64,000 nucleotides of DNA from the NCBI RefSeq assembly GCF_900009135.1, contig NZ_LT797688.1, forward strand, positions 631,169 to 695,168, read 5' to 3'. The notes beneath the pieces are model-generated. The model worked only from the letters and a program-made list of their open reading frames with translations. It ran no database searches and was not told the DNA's origin. The number at the start of each line of letters is the position of its first letter. Position 1 is the first letter of the stretch. The position numbers and the translations under genes were made by a program. The DNA comes from Planktothrix sp. PCC 11201 (GTDB lineage Bacteria > Cyanobacteriota > Cyanobacteriia > Cyanobacteriales > Microcoleaceae). This document shows positions 8,998-19,625 of the stretch, one piece after another.

Positions 8998-11900
8998 ATG
9001 CTAATCTACACAACCCCGACATTCGACGCACAAGCGAAACAGCAGGGCATCCAGAGTCAAGTGGCAGAATTACTCGTCACCATCAAGACTCAGGGGACAG
9101 TGGCTGTGCAGGCGCTGTTTGAGTGGAATTATCCCTACTTAAAGCGACCCGTGCGGAACTTGCGTTTACTGGGCAAAATTCTCTGGGTGAATAATGACCC
9201 CATTTTATGTTTATTGGCGGTTTTTCCCCGGGGAGGAAACGAGTATGAGGCATTTTTAAGAAATCCTGATGAATATGGTATCAGTCATTTAGATTCGTTA
9301 ATTGATCCCAAAGAATTAGAAAATAGTATTAATGCTCAACGGGAAGAACAAAAATCCTTTCCCCGTCGCCCCAGTTTGCCCGAAGATTTACGTCAAATTT
9401 GGTTAAAAGGGCCAGATTGGATTAAAAATACCACCGATGCGGTGATTTGTGAAAGTGAAATTTGGGTCACACAATTTAAACAACCCGACACTCAACTGCA
9501 ATGGCGGACTTATTATGACATTGTGGATAGTTTGGTGGAGAAAAAGTCGGGAATTGAAATTACACCCACTGACTTTTTAGGGATTGAAATTGCCGGGCAA
9601 CCGGAGCAAAATCGCTATATTATTTATAGTTGGATTCTCACCTGCGATACTCCCAACCGCAGCGTTTTATTTTTACTTTCTACCTTTGATCATTATCCCA
9701 ATTCCCAGGATATTCTGGAAGTCGGTCAAATCACCCGTCTGTTTAATTCTACTTCGGGAGAAACCTCAGAAAACCCTAATCAAAGTAATATTTTAACCCA
9801 GGAATTAACCTTAGAGGATTTAGCCCGCTATACCCGCCGCTCCTATCCCGATTATTTATTAGGAGATTCGGAAATCTGGTTAGAAATTGAGCAGGAATTT
9901 GGAATTAATTGGGCGTTATCGATGGAGGAAGAAAAAATTCTCCATGAATTATCTACCCCAGAAATTAGTAATAGTTCCCTGCCAGTTTTTATTAATGGAC
10001 GGGCGGGCAGTGGTAAATCAACCATGTTATTTTATCTGTTTGCCGATTATTGTTATCGATATCAAAAATATTATTTACAACATCGTCAACGATTAAACTC
10101 GGTGCCCCATCCTTTGTTTTTAACCTATAATGAACAATTATTAGGGAAAGCCAAAGAAGGGGTAAAAAAACTCCTCAAAAGTCACCATAAATTTCTATTA
10201 GAAGCCGATGGACAGGGAAACAAACCCTCGATTGATATTTGTTTTAAATCCTTTCAACAGTTTTTATTAAGTTTACTCCCCCCAGAAGAAAGCGATAAAT
10301 TTGATCCCGATAAATATATTAGTTTCCATGATTTTAGGCAACGGTGTAGCCGTCGCTATAGTCGTTATTCCCCCGAACTTTGTTGGCATATTATTAGAAC
10401 CTTTATTAAAGGTTATACCCTCACGGGACAAAATGAAGGGTATATGACCCCCGATGATTATGAAGAAATTCCCCGACGAGAACGGAGTTTATCCCTGGAT
10501 ATTTTTCAAGCCATTTATCGGCAAGTTTGGCCTTGGTATTATCAATTAACCACCCGCGAAAGCTATTGGGATGATCAAGATTTGATTAGAAAAGTTTTGG
10601 AATTTAGTGGAGATAATTTACCCGTTTATACGGCTATTTTCTGTGATGAAGCTCAGGATTTTACTAGTTTAGAACTGCGCTTAATTATGCAGTTATCCAT
10701 ATTTTCCCATTGTGATTTATACCCCCCGGTTTGGTGTTTACCCTTTGCCTTTGCTGGAGATCCCTTTCAGACTTTAAACCCCACGGGATTTCGCTGGGAA
10801 AGCGTCAAGGCGACCTTTTTTGATCAAGTGATTGCAGCCCTTGACCCGACGCGAAAACTTAATTTAACCATGACTTTTTATGAGCTTGAATCTAATTATA
10901 GATCAAGTCCTTCCATTGTCAAAGTCACGAATTTAATTCATCTATGGCGACATATTTTATTTAAAATTCAAGAGTTAAGACCCCAGGAGTCTTGGCAATC
11001 TTATCTGGAGTCTCCCACCCCGCAAAAATTTATTTTTGAACAGAATAATTTTTCCGCCGACTCCCTCAAACAACATATTGAAAAATCCCCGATTTTTATT
11101 GTTCCCTGTGAAGCGGGAGGGGAGTTAGACTATATTAGACGAGATGAATTTTTATCCCCTTTATTTCCCGATGCTACGGAAGAAAATCCTCCTAAGAATA
11201 TTTTGAGTGCAATTCAAGCAAAAGGATTAGAATTTCCTCTGGTTATTTTATATAAATTTGGGGATCAATTTGCCAAGGAATTTAATAAAAAACCTTTAAT
11301 TGATTATGTTCAAGGGACGGGGAATCATCCCTTGGAATTAGAATACTTTTTTAATAAACTTTATGTCGCAGCTAGTCGAGGAATGTCGGATTTAGTCATT
11401 ATTGATACGGAAATTGGCGATCGCTGTTTATGGCAATATGCAACAGTTGAAACAGACCCTGCGATAGAGATAGAGACGCGCCGTGGCTCGTCTCTACAGT
11501 ATGATCAATATTGGTTAAATCAAGTTAACAAACCGGAGCATTGGCAAACCTATATCGGAGGAGTCCGTTGGGGGGATAATTTAGATGGATTACAACGGGA
11601 TAACCGAGCCTCCCAAGCCCAAAAATTTGAAGAGAATGGTCGGAATCAAAAAAATGCCGCTGACCTCCGACGGGCGAAACAATTTTATCGAGAATTAGGA
11701 TATTTAGAAAGATCTGATTTATGTGAAGCCTTTGCTTTAAAATTCGATAAACGGTTTCGAGAAGCGGGGCGTTTATTCCTGAAAAGAGGTCAGGAATTAG
11801 AGGCGTGGGAATGTTTCTGGGATGGAATGTGTTGGCAAGCTTTAGCGGAATGGTATCATCAATTTCCCCAGAAAAAAACTATAGAAAAACCCTTGGTTGA

Positions 11901-13314
11901 ATTTATGGCACAAACGTCAAAAACCTTGCCCAATATTCGACAATTTACTCAATTTTTAGAGGAAGGTTTGAGTAGTCAACTGATTAAAGAAAACCGTTTA
12001 GTTAAGGCTTGGAAATCGGCGGTACAGGATTATAGTCGTCAAGTGAGAATATTGATGCGGGAAAAAATCCTAGACCCGGAAGAATGGCAACGGTTAGGAG
12101 AGGTTTTAGAGGGATTAGATGAAGCCAAATACCATGGGGTTTTAGAATTAGCTGGAGATTGTTATTATCGGGCTAAAAACTTACGTCGGGCTGTTCGGTG
12201 TTGGCAAGAAAGCGGGGCAAATCAAAAACGAGAATATTATCTGGCTAAAGCTGAATTATCGGGATTTCCTGAAGGTTTACCCTATTTGGAAAAAGCCTTA
12301 GATTTTGAACGAATTATTGTGGAATGGGAAAAATCTGGGAAGTCGGGAAATCAACAATGGATTAAACAGTTAGATTGTTTAGGACGGGCTTTAGAGCGAC
12401 AAAATCGTCTGCGGGATTGGATTAATTATTTAATTAGAATTAAACGTTGGATTGATGCGATCGCAGCGATCGAAAAATGTGGTAAACTAGAGACCATTCT
12501 ATTTAGGTTTGAACTAATTCGACAAATTTCCCGTTCTAATTTAACCCCTGAACAAGCCAGGGATTTTCGGGGTCGCTATTTAGCCTTAATTGAAAAAGCC
12601 CTATCGGTCTCCAACTGGCGACAAAAGTTAGCCGTGGTTGAGGTGGGAATTGCTTTAGAAAAAATTGGGGAATTAGTCCCCACTCTTAAATTTTATGAGC
12701 GATTTATTAGTAGTAATGAACCCGCTTTAAAACAGTTTGCTCAACAACGATGGTTAGCAACTAAACTCAAACAAAAAGAATATGCCTTAGTTGCCGAACC
12801 CATCCGGGCGCAGGAAATTCAACAAGATATTACTCGCCGGGCCAAGGATTGGAACATCGATCCCACCACCCTCAATTCCGACCCTCCCCGGGTGGATTTA
12901 ATCGAAAATCCCAAATTACTCCAACTTTCGCCTCCCGACCCCTCCCAGGCGAATCCTGACCTGGATGATGACAGGGTTCAGGGTCTACCCCCCGGCACAA
13001 AAATCCGCCTTTTGGGGCCAGAAGCCGATGGCTTTAGTTTCCAAATTGGTCATATTCAAGTTAAACGAGCCAAACGGAATAATAGTTTATGGGTACTTTT
13101 GACGGATATTTATAGTTCCAAAGCCCTACAAATTGATGTCGATGGGATACAAGGAAAAGTCAGAATTGGAGAATTAATATTAGAAGTGGCTGACGGTCAT
13201 CAACTTTCTTTTAATAGTATTACAGGAGATTATCGAGGCACGGTTTTTTATCGAGATGAAAAGCCGAGGGTAGAGTTGCATATTCGGGGAATTTCTAGTA
13301 TTATCTCCCTTTAA
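8998..13314 (+). CDS. Large UvrD/Rep-like (SF1) helicase with helical-repeat C-terminal region
   Basis: A 1438-residue protein. Residues 1-80 resemble a small RelE/ParE-like fold (MLIYTTPTFDAQAKQQG, LLGKILWVNNDPILCLLAVF), which is only a guess. From about residue 335 the SF1A helicase motifs follow in order: Walker A GRAGSGKST, motif II IFCDEAQDF, motif III AFAGDPFQTL, motif IV ESNYRSS, motif V AIQAKGLEFPLVIL and motif VI YVAASRG (about residue 790). Residues 870-1270 are helical, TPR-like (LGYLERSDLCEAFALKFDKR, CYYRAKNLRRAVRCWQES). The last 130 residues form a beta-rich domain (KIRLLGPEADGFSFQIG). Such long helicases are not housekeeping UvrD/PcrA; a DNA-repair or genome-defence role is inference. 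A palindromic repeat is inserted in frame near residue 830. Confidence 0.82.
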   Translation: MLIYTTPTFDAQAKQQGIQSQVAELLVTIKTQGTVAVQALFEWNYPYLKRPVRNLRLLGKILWVNNDPILCLLAVFPRGGNEYEAFLRNPDEYGISHLDSLIDPKELENSINAQREEQKSFPRRPSLPEDLRQIWLKGPDWIKNTTDAVICESEIWVTQFKQPDTQLQWRTYYDIVDSLVEKKSGIEITPTDFLGIEIAGQPEQNRYIIYSWILTCDTPNRSVLFLLSTFDHYPNSQDILEVGQITRLFNSTSGETSENPNQSNILTQELTLEDLARYTRRSYPDYLLGDSEIWLEIEQEFGINWALSMEEEKILHELSTPEISNSSLPVFINGRAGSGKSTMLFYLFADYCYRYQKYYLQHRQRLNSVPHPLFLTYNEQLLGKAKEGVKKLLKSHHKFLLEADGQGNKPSIDICFKSFQQFLLSLLPPEESDKFDPDKYISFHDFRQRCSRRYSRYSPELCWHIIRTFIKGYTLTGQNEGYMTPDDYEEIPRRERSLSLDIFQAIYRQVWPWYYQLTTRESYWDDQDLIRKVLEFSGDNLPVYTAIFCDEAQDFTSLELRLIMQLSIFSHCDLYPPVWCLPFAFAGDPFQTLNPTGFRWESVKATFFDQVIAALDPTRKLNLTMTFYELESNYRSSPSIVKVTNLIHLWRHILFKIQELRPQESWQSYLESPTPQKFIFEQNNFSADSLKQHIEKSPIFIVPCEAGGELDYIRRDEFLSPLFPDATEENPPKNILSAIQAKGLEFPLVILYKFGDQFAKEFNKKPLIDYVQGTGNHPLELEYFFNKLYVAASRGMSDLVIIDTEIGDRCLWQYATVETDPAIEIETRRGSSLQYDQYWLNQVNKPEHWQTYIGGVRWGDNLDGLQRDNRASQAQKFEENGRNQKNAADLRRAKQFYRELGYLERSDLCEAFALKFDKRFREAGRLFLKRGQELEAWECFWDGMCWQALAEWYHQFPQKKTIEKPLVEFMAQTSKTLPNIRQFTQFLEEGLSSQLIKENRLVKAWKSAVQDYSRQVRILMREKILDPEEWQRLGEVLEGLDEAKYHGVLELAGDCYYRAKNLRRAVRCWQESGANQKREYYLAKAELSGFPEGLPYLEKALDFERIIVEWEKSGKSGNQQWIKQLDCLGRALERQNRLRDWINYLIRIKRWIDAIAAIEKCGKLETILFRFELIRQISRSNLTPEQARDFRGRYLALIEKALSVSNWRQKLAVVEVGIALEKIGELVPTLKFYERFISSNEPALKQFAQQRWLATKLKQKEYALVAEPIRAQEIQQDITRRAKDWNIDPTTLNSDPPRVDLIENPKLLQLSPPDPSQANPDLDDDRVQGLPPGTKIRLLGPEADGFSFQIGHIQVKRAKRNNSLWVLLTDIYSSKALQIDVDGIQGKVRIGELILEVADGHQLSFNSITGDYRGTVFYRDEKPRVELHIRGISSIISL
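11471..11496. repeat. 26-bp palindromic repeat inserted in the helicase CDS
   Basis: TAGAGACG at 11471 mirrors CGTCTCTA ending at 11496, with an imperfectly symmetric core (CGCCGTGGCT). Relatives occur at 13363-13391 and 55257-55284. Here it is translated as the linker IETRRGSSLQ between helicase and repeat region. Confidence 0.7.
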
Positions 13315-13320
13315 TCAGTC

Positions 13321-13440
13321 ATCAGTTATCAGTGTAAGAGTGATCAGTTTAATCAGTCATCAGTAGAGATGTGCCATGGCGCGTCTGTAACAGTTATCAG
13401 TGTAGGAGTAATCAGTAGAGGTAGGTTAATTTGTGATTTA
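13321..13440. repeat. Intergenic repeat cluster with ATCAGT heptamers and a palindromic repeat copy
   Basis: Between the helicase and rhodanese genes the sequence repeats ATCAGTCATCAGTTATCAGT-like units, the same heptamer type seen at 29460-29551. Embedded at 13363-13391 is a copy of the GTAGAGA...TCT(C/G)TA palindrome with CCATGG at its centre. Only repeats are visible here. Confidence 0.65.
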
Positions 13441-13461
13441 GGTGATTAATCAAGATATGAT

Positions 13462-13484
13462 AGAGCCCTGAAGGGCTCACTACG
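13462..13484. repeat. REP-like palindrome (RAYT-associated family)
   Basis: TAGAGCCCTGAAGGGCTCA followed by CTAC matches the REP sequences that flank the RAYT gene near 49.2-50.0 kb (core AGCCCTGAAGGGCT plus CTAC tail). It lies 26 bp upstream of the rhodanese start. Confidence 0.7.
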
Positions 13485-13509
13485 AATCAGGAATATTAGG
13501 TACACTTTT

Positions 13510-13872
13510 ATGTCAGAACAATTTTTTACACAACCGATTCCAGAAATTAGTGTTCAAGAGTTAGAAAACTTACTTAAAACGGTTTCCCAAGCAGAGATTC
13601 AGTTAATTGATGTGCGGGAACCTCAAGAAATTGAAATGGCGAAAATAGAAGGATTTATTAACTATCCTTTAAGTCAATATAGCGACTGGTCAGATAAAAT
13701 TTTAGTTCAACTTGACCCGCACCAAGAAACCTTAATTCTGTGTCATCATGGCATGAGATCTGCCCAAATGTGTCAATGGTTGATTCAGCAAGGTTTTACC
13801 CAGGTCAAAAATATTAATGGAGGAATTGATGCTTATTCCGTTTTGGTTGATTCCCAGATTCCTCGATATTAA
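13510..13872 (+). CDS. Rhodanese-like sulfurtransferase domain protein
   Basis: A 120-residue single-domain rhodanese. LIDVREPQEIEMAKIEGFINYPL is the usual CH2A region and LILCHHGMRSAQMCQWL holds the active-site cysteine in a six-residue loop (C-H-H-G-M-R), as in GlpE/PspE-type rhodaneses. NINGGIDAYSVLVD closes the fold. It could transfer sulfane sulfur to a thiol acceptor. No signal peptide, so cytosolic. It lies upstream of a desaturase without obvious pathway link. Confidence 0.88.
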   Translation: MSEQFFTQPIPEISVQELENLLKTVSQAEIQLIDVREPQEIEMAKIEGFINYPLSQYSDWSDKILVQLDPHQETLILCHHGMRSAQMCQWLIQQGFTQVKNINGGIDAYSVLVDSQIPRY

Positions 13873-13908
13873 AATCCTAGAAAAAATATCCCTTTGATTT
13901 CAATAATA

Positions 13909-15045
13909 ATGATAGAAACTCAAATCAAAAAGTCAGATTTTGTCCTTTCTCCCTACAGGAAAAGTAATAATTTATGGGGAACTTATCAAATCTTAAATAC
14001 CGTTATTCCCTATCTGCTGTTATGGATTTTAGCCGTTAAAGCCGCCGCTATTTCTCTGTGGTTGCTACCACCGATTATGGTGTTAATCACCCTATTTTCA
14101 GTCCGTTGTTTTTCCTTAATGCACGATTGCGGACACTACTCCCTATTTAGTTCAAAAAAGGTGAATCGAGTCGTGGGTTTTATCCTTGGGGTCATCAACG
14201 CCATCCCCCAATATCCCTGGTCAAGAGGACACGCCTATCACCACAAAACCAATGGGGACTGGGAACGTTATCGCGGCCCCTCGGCTTTAATTTCCACGGA
14301 GGAATTTGCTAAACTGAGTCCATCGGCTCAGGGGTGGTATGAATTTCTCAGACATCCATTCATGATTTTTCCCGGAGGTTTTTTCTACCTAGCCATCAAA
14401 CCTAGACTCGCATTAATCCTGGGAATTTATGGTTGTTTTATTCATGTTTTAACTTCCTTCAAACAAGATCCAAATATGAGTTGGAGGGAGCGTTTCTCCT
14501 CTTATCAATCCAGAAATTGGTATACTACTGGGGAATTTTGGGATCTACTTTTTAACAATATTTGTGTGGTTGGGGGCTGGATTATCCTCAGTCATTATCT
14601 GGGATGGGGGTTTTTCTGGACAGTATATTCCATCACCCTAACCTGTTCAGCGGCGCTGTTTATTTGTGTGTTTTTTGTACAACATAACTTTGAGGGTTCC
14701 TACGCCCATAAAACCGAAGGTTGGGACTATCTCCGAGGTGCAATTGAGGGCAGTAGTTACCTGGAATTACCTCCGATTTTAAAGTGGTTTTCCGCCGATA
14801 TTGGCTATCATAATATTCATCATCTTTGTGAAAGAATCCCCAACTATAACCTTGAAGCTTGTCATAATCAGAATATACATTTACTCGCCGGGGTCAAAAC
14901 CCTGAGAATTTCAGATATTCCTGATTGTTTTAAGTTTATTCTCTGGGATTCTACGGCTAACCGTCTAGTCTCAATCCGGTCATTTCGTCAAGCTACTGCT
15001 TTAAATTCTCTAAACAAAATGCCAGCAGCGATTAAGTCCGTTTAA
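13909..15045 (+). CDS. Membrane fatty acid desaturase
   Basis: A 378-residue di-iron desaturase with the three histidine boxes in order: HDCGH near residue 72, HAYHH near residue 109 and HNIHH near residue 303. Hydrophobic pairs before box 1 and around residues 155-250 give the four membrane spans expected. The HDCGH and HNIHH forms fit the acyl-lipid Delta12/omega-type or related desaturases acting on membrane glycerolipids in thylakoid and plasma membrane. I chose ATG 13909; a TTG five codons upstream is also in frame. Its regiospecificity cannot be read from sequence alone. Confidence 0.82.
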   Translation: MIETQIKKSDFVLSPYRKSNNLWGTYQILNTVIPYLLLWILAVKAAAISLWLLPPIMVLITLFSVRCFSLMHDCGHYSLFSSKKVNRVVGFILGVINAIPQYPWSRGHAYHHKTNGDWERYRGPSALISTEEFAKLSPSAQGWYEFLRHPFMIFPGGFFYLAIKPRLALILGIYGCFIHVLTSFKQDPNMSWRERFSSYQSRNWYTTGEFWDLLFNNICVVGGWIILSHYLGWGFFWTVYSITLTCSAALFICVFFVQHNFEGSYAHKTEGWDYLRGAIEGSSYLELPPILKWFSADIGYHNIHHLCERIPNYNLEACHNQNIHLLAGVKTLRISDIPDCFKFILWDSTANRLVSIRSFRQATALNSLNKMPAAIKSV

Positions 15046-15071
15046 ACCCCCTAACATGGAGACCCTTGATT

Positions 15072-16148
15072 ATGGTAGATCAATCTGTTCAATCTAATTT
15101 TTCCGATGCTATTGATCAAGGATATTACTTAGATCGAGATTGCACCACTTTATCCCGTCATGTTCTCCAACAACTCCATAGTTTTTCCCACGATGCTCAG
15201 GATATTAGCGCTTTAATGAATCGCATCGGATTGGCGGGAAAACTCATCGCCCGTCGCTTATCTCAGTCGGGTTTAGTGGATGATGCGTTGGGGTTTACCG
15301 GGGCCGTAAACGTGCAGGGAGAGTCCGTACAACAGATGGATGTTTATTCTAATTCCGTGTTTATTTCGGTGTTCAAACAAAGCGGTTTAGTCTGTCGTTT
15401 GGCCTCCGAAGAAATGGAAAAACCCTTTTATATTCCCGAAAATTGCCCGATTGGACGCTATACTTTGCTCTATGATCCCCTTGATGGTTCATCGAATTTA
15501 GATACGAACTTAAATGTCGGATCAATATTTGCGATTCGTCAACAGGAAGGCAACGATGAAGACGGGGAAGCGAAGGATTTATTACAAAGTGGACGCAAAC
15601 AAATTGCCGCCGGATATATTCTTTATGGCCCGAGTACGATTCTCGTTTATTCTATTGGAACCGGGGTTCATGCGTTTATTCTTGACCCGAGTTTGGGAGA
15701 ATTTATTCTAGCGAATGAGAATATTAAAATTCCAGATCATGGGCCGATTTATAGTGTGAATGAAGGGAATTTTTGGCAGTGGGATGAATCCATTCGAGAT
15801 TATACCCGTTATGTCCATCGTCATGAAGGATATACGGCCCGTTATAGTGGGGCTTTAGTGGGAGATGTTCACCGAATTTTATATCAAGGCGGTGTGTTTT
15901 TATATCCGGGTACGATTAAGAAACCCGAGGGAAAATTACGGTTATTATATGAGTCTGCACCCATGGCATTTTTAATTGAACAAGCCGGAGGAATGGCTTC
16001 AACCGGAGCCCAAGAAATTTTAGATGTGATTCCCGGAAAACTGCATCAACGTACCCCTTTAATTATTGGGAGTAAAGAGGATGTAATGTTAGTTAAATCA
16101 TTTATTGAAGATCGCAAACGTCGGGAACAAGAAGGAGGAATTGAATAA
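15072..16148 (+). CDS. fbp: Fructose-1,6-bisphosphatase class I
   Basis: A 358-residue protein that hydrolyses fructose 1,6-bisphosphate to fructose 6-phosphate in the Calvin cycle and gluconeogenesis. The metal-binding signature [20 protein letters not shown] is intact, as are [29 protein letters not shown] and [17 protein letters not shown]. The start ATG 15072 has GGAG at 15058-15061; an in-frame TTG six bases upstream is unlikely. It lies 26 bp after the desaturase and is followed by a 12-bp stem hairpin. Length agrees with the family. Confidence 0.95.
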   Translation: MVDQSVQSNFSDAIDQGYYLDRDCTTLSRHVLQQLHSFSHDAQDISALMNRIGLAGKLIARRLSQSGLVDDALGFTGAVNVQGESVQQMDVYSNSVFISVFKQSGLVCRLASEEMEKPFYIPENCPIGRYTLLYDPLDGSSNLDTNLNVGSIFAIRQQEGNDEDGEAKDLLQSGRKQIAAGYILYGPSTILVYSIGTGVHAFILDPSLGEFILANENIKIPDHGPIYSVNEGNFWQWDESIRDYTRYVHRHEGYTARYSGALVGDVHRILYQGGVFLYPGTIKKPEGKLRLLYESAPMAFLIEQAGGMASTGAQEILDVIPGKLHQRTPLIIGSKEDVMLVKSFIEDRKRREQEGGIE

Positions 16149-16153
16149 AAACG

Positions 16154-16188
16154 GTCTCCCAACCCAGGCGCAAAGAGGGTTGGGAGAC
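16154..16188 (+). terminator. Palindromic repeat acting as fbp terminator
   Basis: GTCTCCCAACCC (16154-16165) pairs perfectly with GGGTTGGGAGAC (16177-16188) around an 11-nt loop, followed by CCAACCCCTACG. This is a member of a dispersed family with GTAGGGG/CCCCTAC edges (also at 22.3, 39.3, 58.0, 59.2, 60.2 and 60.3 kb). It separates convergent fbp and dnaJ. Confidence 0.6.
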
Positions 16189-16313
16189 CCAACCCCTACG
16201 GTAAAATATTACAATCGATTTAGGATTGCTATATATAGCGCCACGCATTACAGTTAGGACACTTTTGAGTTCTGAAACCCTTTCCCTGTTCCCTGTTCCC
16301 TAGCGCTATACTA

Positions 16314-17303
16314 TTAAAACCTTAAATTTTGACGGGGTTTAAAGGTTTCAATTTGACGTAATTGTTCATATAATTCTCGTTCTTGGGGAGTAATGGTTTT
16401 AGGAATAACCACTTGAATTTCAATTAATTGGTCTCCCCTTTCTCCTTGAGGATTGGGATACCCTTTATTTGCTAATCGTAACCGTTGACCGGAGACAACT
16501 CCCAAAGGTAAACGCATTTTAACTAAACCATCTAAAGTCGGAATATCAATTTCTCCTCCTAATATAGCTTCCGTGGGAGTGACCGGAATTTGACAATAAA
16601 TTTCCGATTTTTCTAATCTAAAAAAGGGGTGGGGAGTAATATTAATTTTTAAAAATAAATCCCCGCCATTCATCCCTTGATTTTTTAATCTAATTTGTTG
16701 ACCTTTCACCATTCCCGGGGGTAAATCCACTTCTAAAGACCGTCCATCCTCCAAACGAATCCGTTCTGTTCCGCCAGTATAGGCCTTTTCCAAAGGTAAG
16801 GTTAATCGCGCCTCAATATCCCGTTTTGTTTCCCGAGGAGTGGGTTTATAAACGGCTTTTGTCCGAGGGGAATTATAGGGGTCAGCCGCCGTCATTTGAG
16901 CCGCTTTCGGGTCAACGGTTCGGACTTCTCGCCGCCGTCCTAATAATTGGTCAACAAAGGTATCAAAATCCGAAAAATCCCCATAATCTACATCTTCAGT
17001 TTGAGAAATTGTCCGACGACTCCCCCAGTTTTTCAGGCCGGAAAAAGCATTTTTTTGCCAATCTTGGAACCCTTTTTGTTTCCAAAATTGACTGTAATCA
17101 TCATATTGCGCTCGTTTTTCAGGATCGGATAGAATATTATAGGCTTCTCCAATATCTTTAAAGGTTTCTTCGGCTTCCTTATCCCCAGGATTTAAGTCGG
17201 GGTGATATTGTCTGGCGAGCCGTCGATAGGCCTTCTTAATTTCATCAATGGATGCTTCACGCGAAACCCCTAAAATTTGATAATAATTCCGAAAATTTTG
17301 CAT
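16314..17303 (-). CDS. dnaJ: DnaJ/CbpA-type Hsp40 co-chaperone
   Basis: A 329-residue J-protein. Residues 7-70 form the J domain with the HPD tripeptide ([15 protein letters not shown]). A linker follows, then the two beta-barrel substrate-binding domains ([40 protein letters not shown]). There is no cysteine-rich zinc finger, so it is a class B (CbpA-like) J-protein. It starts 78 bp after the dnaK stop on the same strand, so it probably works with that DnaK as an operon-encoded pair. Which cyanobacterial DnaJ paralogue it is cannot be settled here. Confidence 0.9.
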   Translation of the reverse strand: MQNFRNYYQILGVSREASIDEIKKAYRRLARQYHPDLNPGDKEAEETFKDIGEAYNILSDPEKRAQYDDYSQFWKQKGFQDWQKNAFSGLKNWGSRRTISQTEDVDYGDFSDFDTFVDQLLGRRREVRTVDPKAAQMTAADPYNSPRTKAVYKPTPRETKRDIEARLTLPLEKAYTGGTERIRLEDGRSLEVDLPPGMVKGQQIRLKNQGMNGGDLFLKINITPHPFFRLEKSEIYCQIPVTPTEAILGGEIDIPTLDGLVKMRLPLGVVSGQRLRLANKGYPNPQGERGDQLIEIQVVIPKTITPQERELYEQLRQIETFKPRQNLRF

Positions 17304-17349
17304 AGGTTGATGTTAGGATTTTAAAGGTTAAATTTAATTTAAATTTAGT

Positions 17350-17374
17350 AGAAACCCGGTTTCCAGGGGTTTCT
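17350..17374 (-). terminator. Hairpin between dnaK and dnaJ
   Basis: AGAAACCC (17350-17357) and GGGTTTCT (17367-17374) form an 8-bp stem just after the dnaK stop. There is no T-run, so it may attenuate or stabilise transcripts rather than end them fully. Confidence 0.4.
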
Positions 17375-17381
17375 AGGGTTA

Positions 17382-19406
17382 TTACAACCAATCATCATCA
17401 TCATCCCAATTATCGGTTTGAGTGGGGCGACGGGAACGAGTTGTACCCCCGCCCAAACTACTACCATTGTTATTGCGTTGGTCATAACGGGGATAACTGC
17501 GAGTTTGAGGTTCATAGGGATCAACTCGACGTTTTTCACCAGAAAAAGTTCGGCGAATGGAACCAAATAAATCATCCTCATCATCCTCCATGGTAAAGAC
17601 GGAGACTTCCCGACTTAACTCATATAAAGCGTCCTGTAAATCCACACTAATTTGATCAATTCCTCGGTCATCATCCCGTTCTAAACTATCTCTTAAAGAA
17701 CGAATTAAGGTTTCAATTCTTGACCGTTGACGTTGAGCAAATTGCATTCCATAATCTAAGGCTACTTCCCTTAATTGTCGTTCTGCTTGATAGGTTAAAG
17801 CTTGGGCGCGGTTGCGTTTTTCGACCTTTTCCCGTTGCAAACGGTCAACTTCTGCATACTTTTCCGCATCCTTAATCATGCGATTCACTTCTTCTTGAGA
17901 CAGGGTAGAAGCCCCTTGAATAATTACACTTTGTTCCCGTCCGGTGGTTTTATCTAAAGCGGTGACTTGTAGAATACCATTGGCATCAATATCCAGCGCC
18001 ACTTGAACTTGCGGAACCCCTCGGGGGGCGGGAGGAATCCCAGTTAACTTAAATCGCCCTAAAGATTTATTATCAACGGCTAATTCTCGTTCCCCTTGTA
18101 GGATATGAACTTCCACTAAAGTTTGATTATTTTCAGAAGTTGAAAAAATATCAGAACGCCGCACGGGAATAGTTGTATTGCGAGGAATTAATTTTTTCAT
18201 CACTCCCCCAATAGTTTCTAATCCCAAGGATAACGGAGTTACATCTAATAATAAAACATCCCGCACATCTCCCCCCAAAATACCCGCTTGAATTGCCGCC
18301 CCAACAGCCACTACTTCATCGGGATTAACTCCTTGATTCGGTTCTAAATCAATTAAACTTCTCACTAATTGTTGCACCATGGGCATTCGGGTAGAACCCC
18401 CGACTAAGATCACATCATCAATATCATTAGAGGTTAATCCGGCATCGGCTAAGGCCTGTTTGACCGGACGGCGTAACCGTTGAATTAAATCCCCACATAA
18501 CCCCTCAAATTCCCCTCTAGTCAGGCGAATTTCTAAGTGTTTAGGGCCATCTTCGGTAGCGGCAATAAACGGTAAATTAATATCGGTTACTCCCACCCCG
18601 GAAAGCTCGATTTTAGCTTTTTCGGCGGCTTCTGTTAAGCGTTGTAAAGATTGGCGATCGCGCCTTAAATCCACCGCTTCTTCTGATAGGAATTGTTCCG
18701 CCAACCAATCCACAATTTTCTGATCAAAATCCGTTCCGCCCAGTTGGGTATCTCCACAGGTCGATTTAACTTCAAATACCCCTTCCCCGACCTCTAAAAT
18801 CGAGACATCAAAGGTGCCACCGCCCAAATCAAAGACTAAAATCGTGCCATAATCTTGCCGTTCCAAACCATAGGCTAAAGAAGCCGCCGTCGGTTCATTT
18901 AATATGCGTTTAACCTCTAATCCGGCAATGCGTCCAGCATCTCTGGTCGCTTGTCTTTGAGAATCATTAAAATAGGCGGGTACCGTAATTACAGCCCCGG
19001 TAATTTCTTCCCCTAAATAGCGGGTCGCTTCTTCGACTAATTTTTTTAAGATCATCGCCGAAAGTTCCTCCGGGGCAAAATCCTTATTCACCCGGGGACA
19101 TTTAATCCGAATATTATCGGTTTCATCCCGTCGCATCGTGTAGGGAACCCGTTTAGAGGCGGCGGTGAGGTCAGAATAGCGACAACCCATGAGTCGTTTC
19201 ACCCCATAAAAGGTATTTTGGGGATTCAAAACCGCCTGTCGTCTAGCCATCTGTCCCACGATGCGTTCTCCTTCCTTGGTAAACCCAACCACGGAGGGGG
19301 TGGTTCGCATCCCTTCAGAGTTAGCAATCACAACGGGTTTTCCGCCCTCCATGACCGCAACCACGGAGTTTGTTGTTCCCAAGTCAATGCCGACTACTTT
19401 GCCCAT
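17382..19406 (-). CDS. dnaK: Hsp70 chaperone DnaK
   Basis: A 674-residue Hsp70. The ATPase domain (1-380) has [50 protein letters not shown] and [13 protein letters not shown]. The substrate domain contains [20 protein letters not shown] and [17 protein letters not shown]. The C-terminus ends in an acidic stretch ([10 protein letters not shown]) instead of the EEVD or EEK-type ends. The sequence resembles the DnaK1/DnaK3 side of cyanobacterial paralogues rather than the essential DnaK2; that is from memory and unsure. It is followed by a dnaJ gene. The upstream region has a GTTAC-N5-GTAAC dyad but no CIRCE element. Confidence 0.95.
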   Translation of the reverse strand: MGKVVGIDLGTTNSVVAVMEGGKPVVIANSEGMRTTPSVVGFTKEGERIVGQMARRQAVLNPQNTFYGVKRLMGCRYSDLTAASKRVPYTMRRDETDNIRIKCPRVNKDFAPEELSAMILKKLVEEATRYLGEEITGAVITVPAYFNDSQRQATRDAGRIAGLEVKRILNEPTAASLAYGLERQDYGTILVFDLGGGTFDVSILEVGEGVFEVKSTCGDTQLGGTDFDQKIVDWLAEQFLSEEAVDLRRDRQSLQRLTEAAEKAKIELSGVGVTDINLPFIAATEDGPKHLEIRLTRGEFEGLCGDLIQRLRRPVKQALADAGLTSNDIDDVILVGGSTRMPMVQQLVRSLIDLEPNQGVNPDEVVAVGAAIQAGILGGDVRDVLLLDVTPLSLGLETIGGVMKKLIPRNTTIPVRRSDIFSTSENNQTLVEVHILQGERELAVDNKSLGRFKLTGIPPAPRGVPQVQVALDIDANGILQVTALDKTTGREQSVIIQGASTLSQEEVNRMIKDAEKYAEVDRLQREKVEKRNRAQALTYQAERQLREVALDYGMQFAQRQRSRIETLIRSLRDSLERDDDRGIDQISVDLQDALYELSREVSVFTMEDDEDDLFGSIRRTFSGEKRRVDPYEPQTRSYPRYDQRNNNGSSLGGGTTRSRRPTQTDNWDDDDDWL

Positions 19407-19466
19407 GCGTTGCTTATCTCCTTGTCTATATGGTTTCTGGCTAGATCACTCCTATTCTATCGTGTT

Positions 19467-19481
19467 GTTACGCATTGTAAC
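19467..19481. promoter_or_regulatory. Small dyad upstream of dnaK
   Basis: GTTACGCATTGTAAC is a 5-bp dyad with a 5-bp spacer, 61 bp upstream of the dnaK start. It could be an operator or chance; no CIRCE (TTAGCACTC) is present. Confidence 0.25.
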
Positions 19482-19494
19482 GTCTGACCCGTGC

Positions 19495-19525
19495 GGTGAA
19501 CCCCCGGGCGTAATATTTTCGCAAG
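19495..19525. repeat. Direct repeat copy 1 (GGTGAACCCCC...TTTTCGCAAG)
   Basis: A 31-bp unit starting GGTGAACCCCC and ending GTAATATTTTCGCAAG. A second copy, with about four differences, is at 19957-19988. Together they bracket a 430-bp non-coding segment. Confidence 0.75.
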
Positions 19526-19625
19526 TATGGGAAAGATTATCGAAAAAATGGGTTTAAAACCCCTAAGTTCTACTTAGGCTTTATATTAGGTTGTCTATTG
19601 ACATCTGATTGTGCTACCATTTCCA

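Noticed and set aside
19598-19620. TTGACA box as the promoter of an RNA on the plus strand
   Set aside because: No convincing -10 hexamer lies 16-18 bp downstream; chance occurrence is likely in this AT-rich gap.
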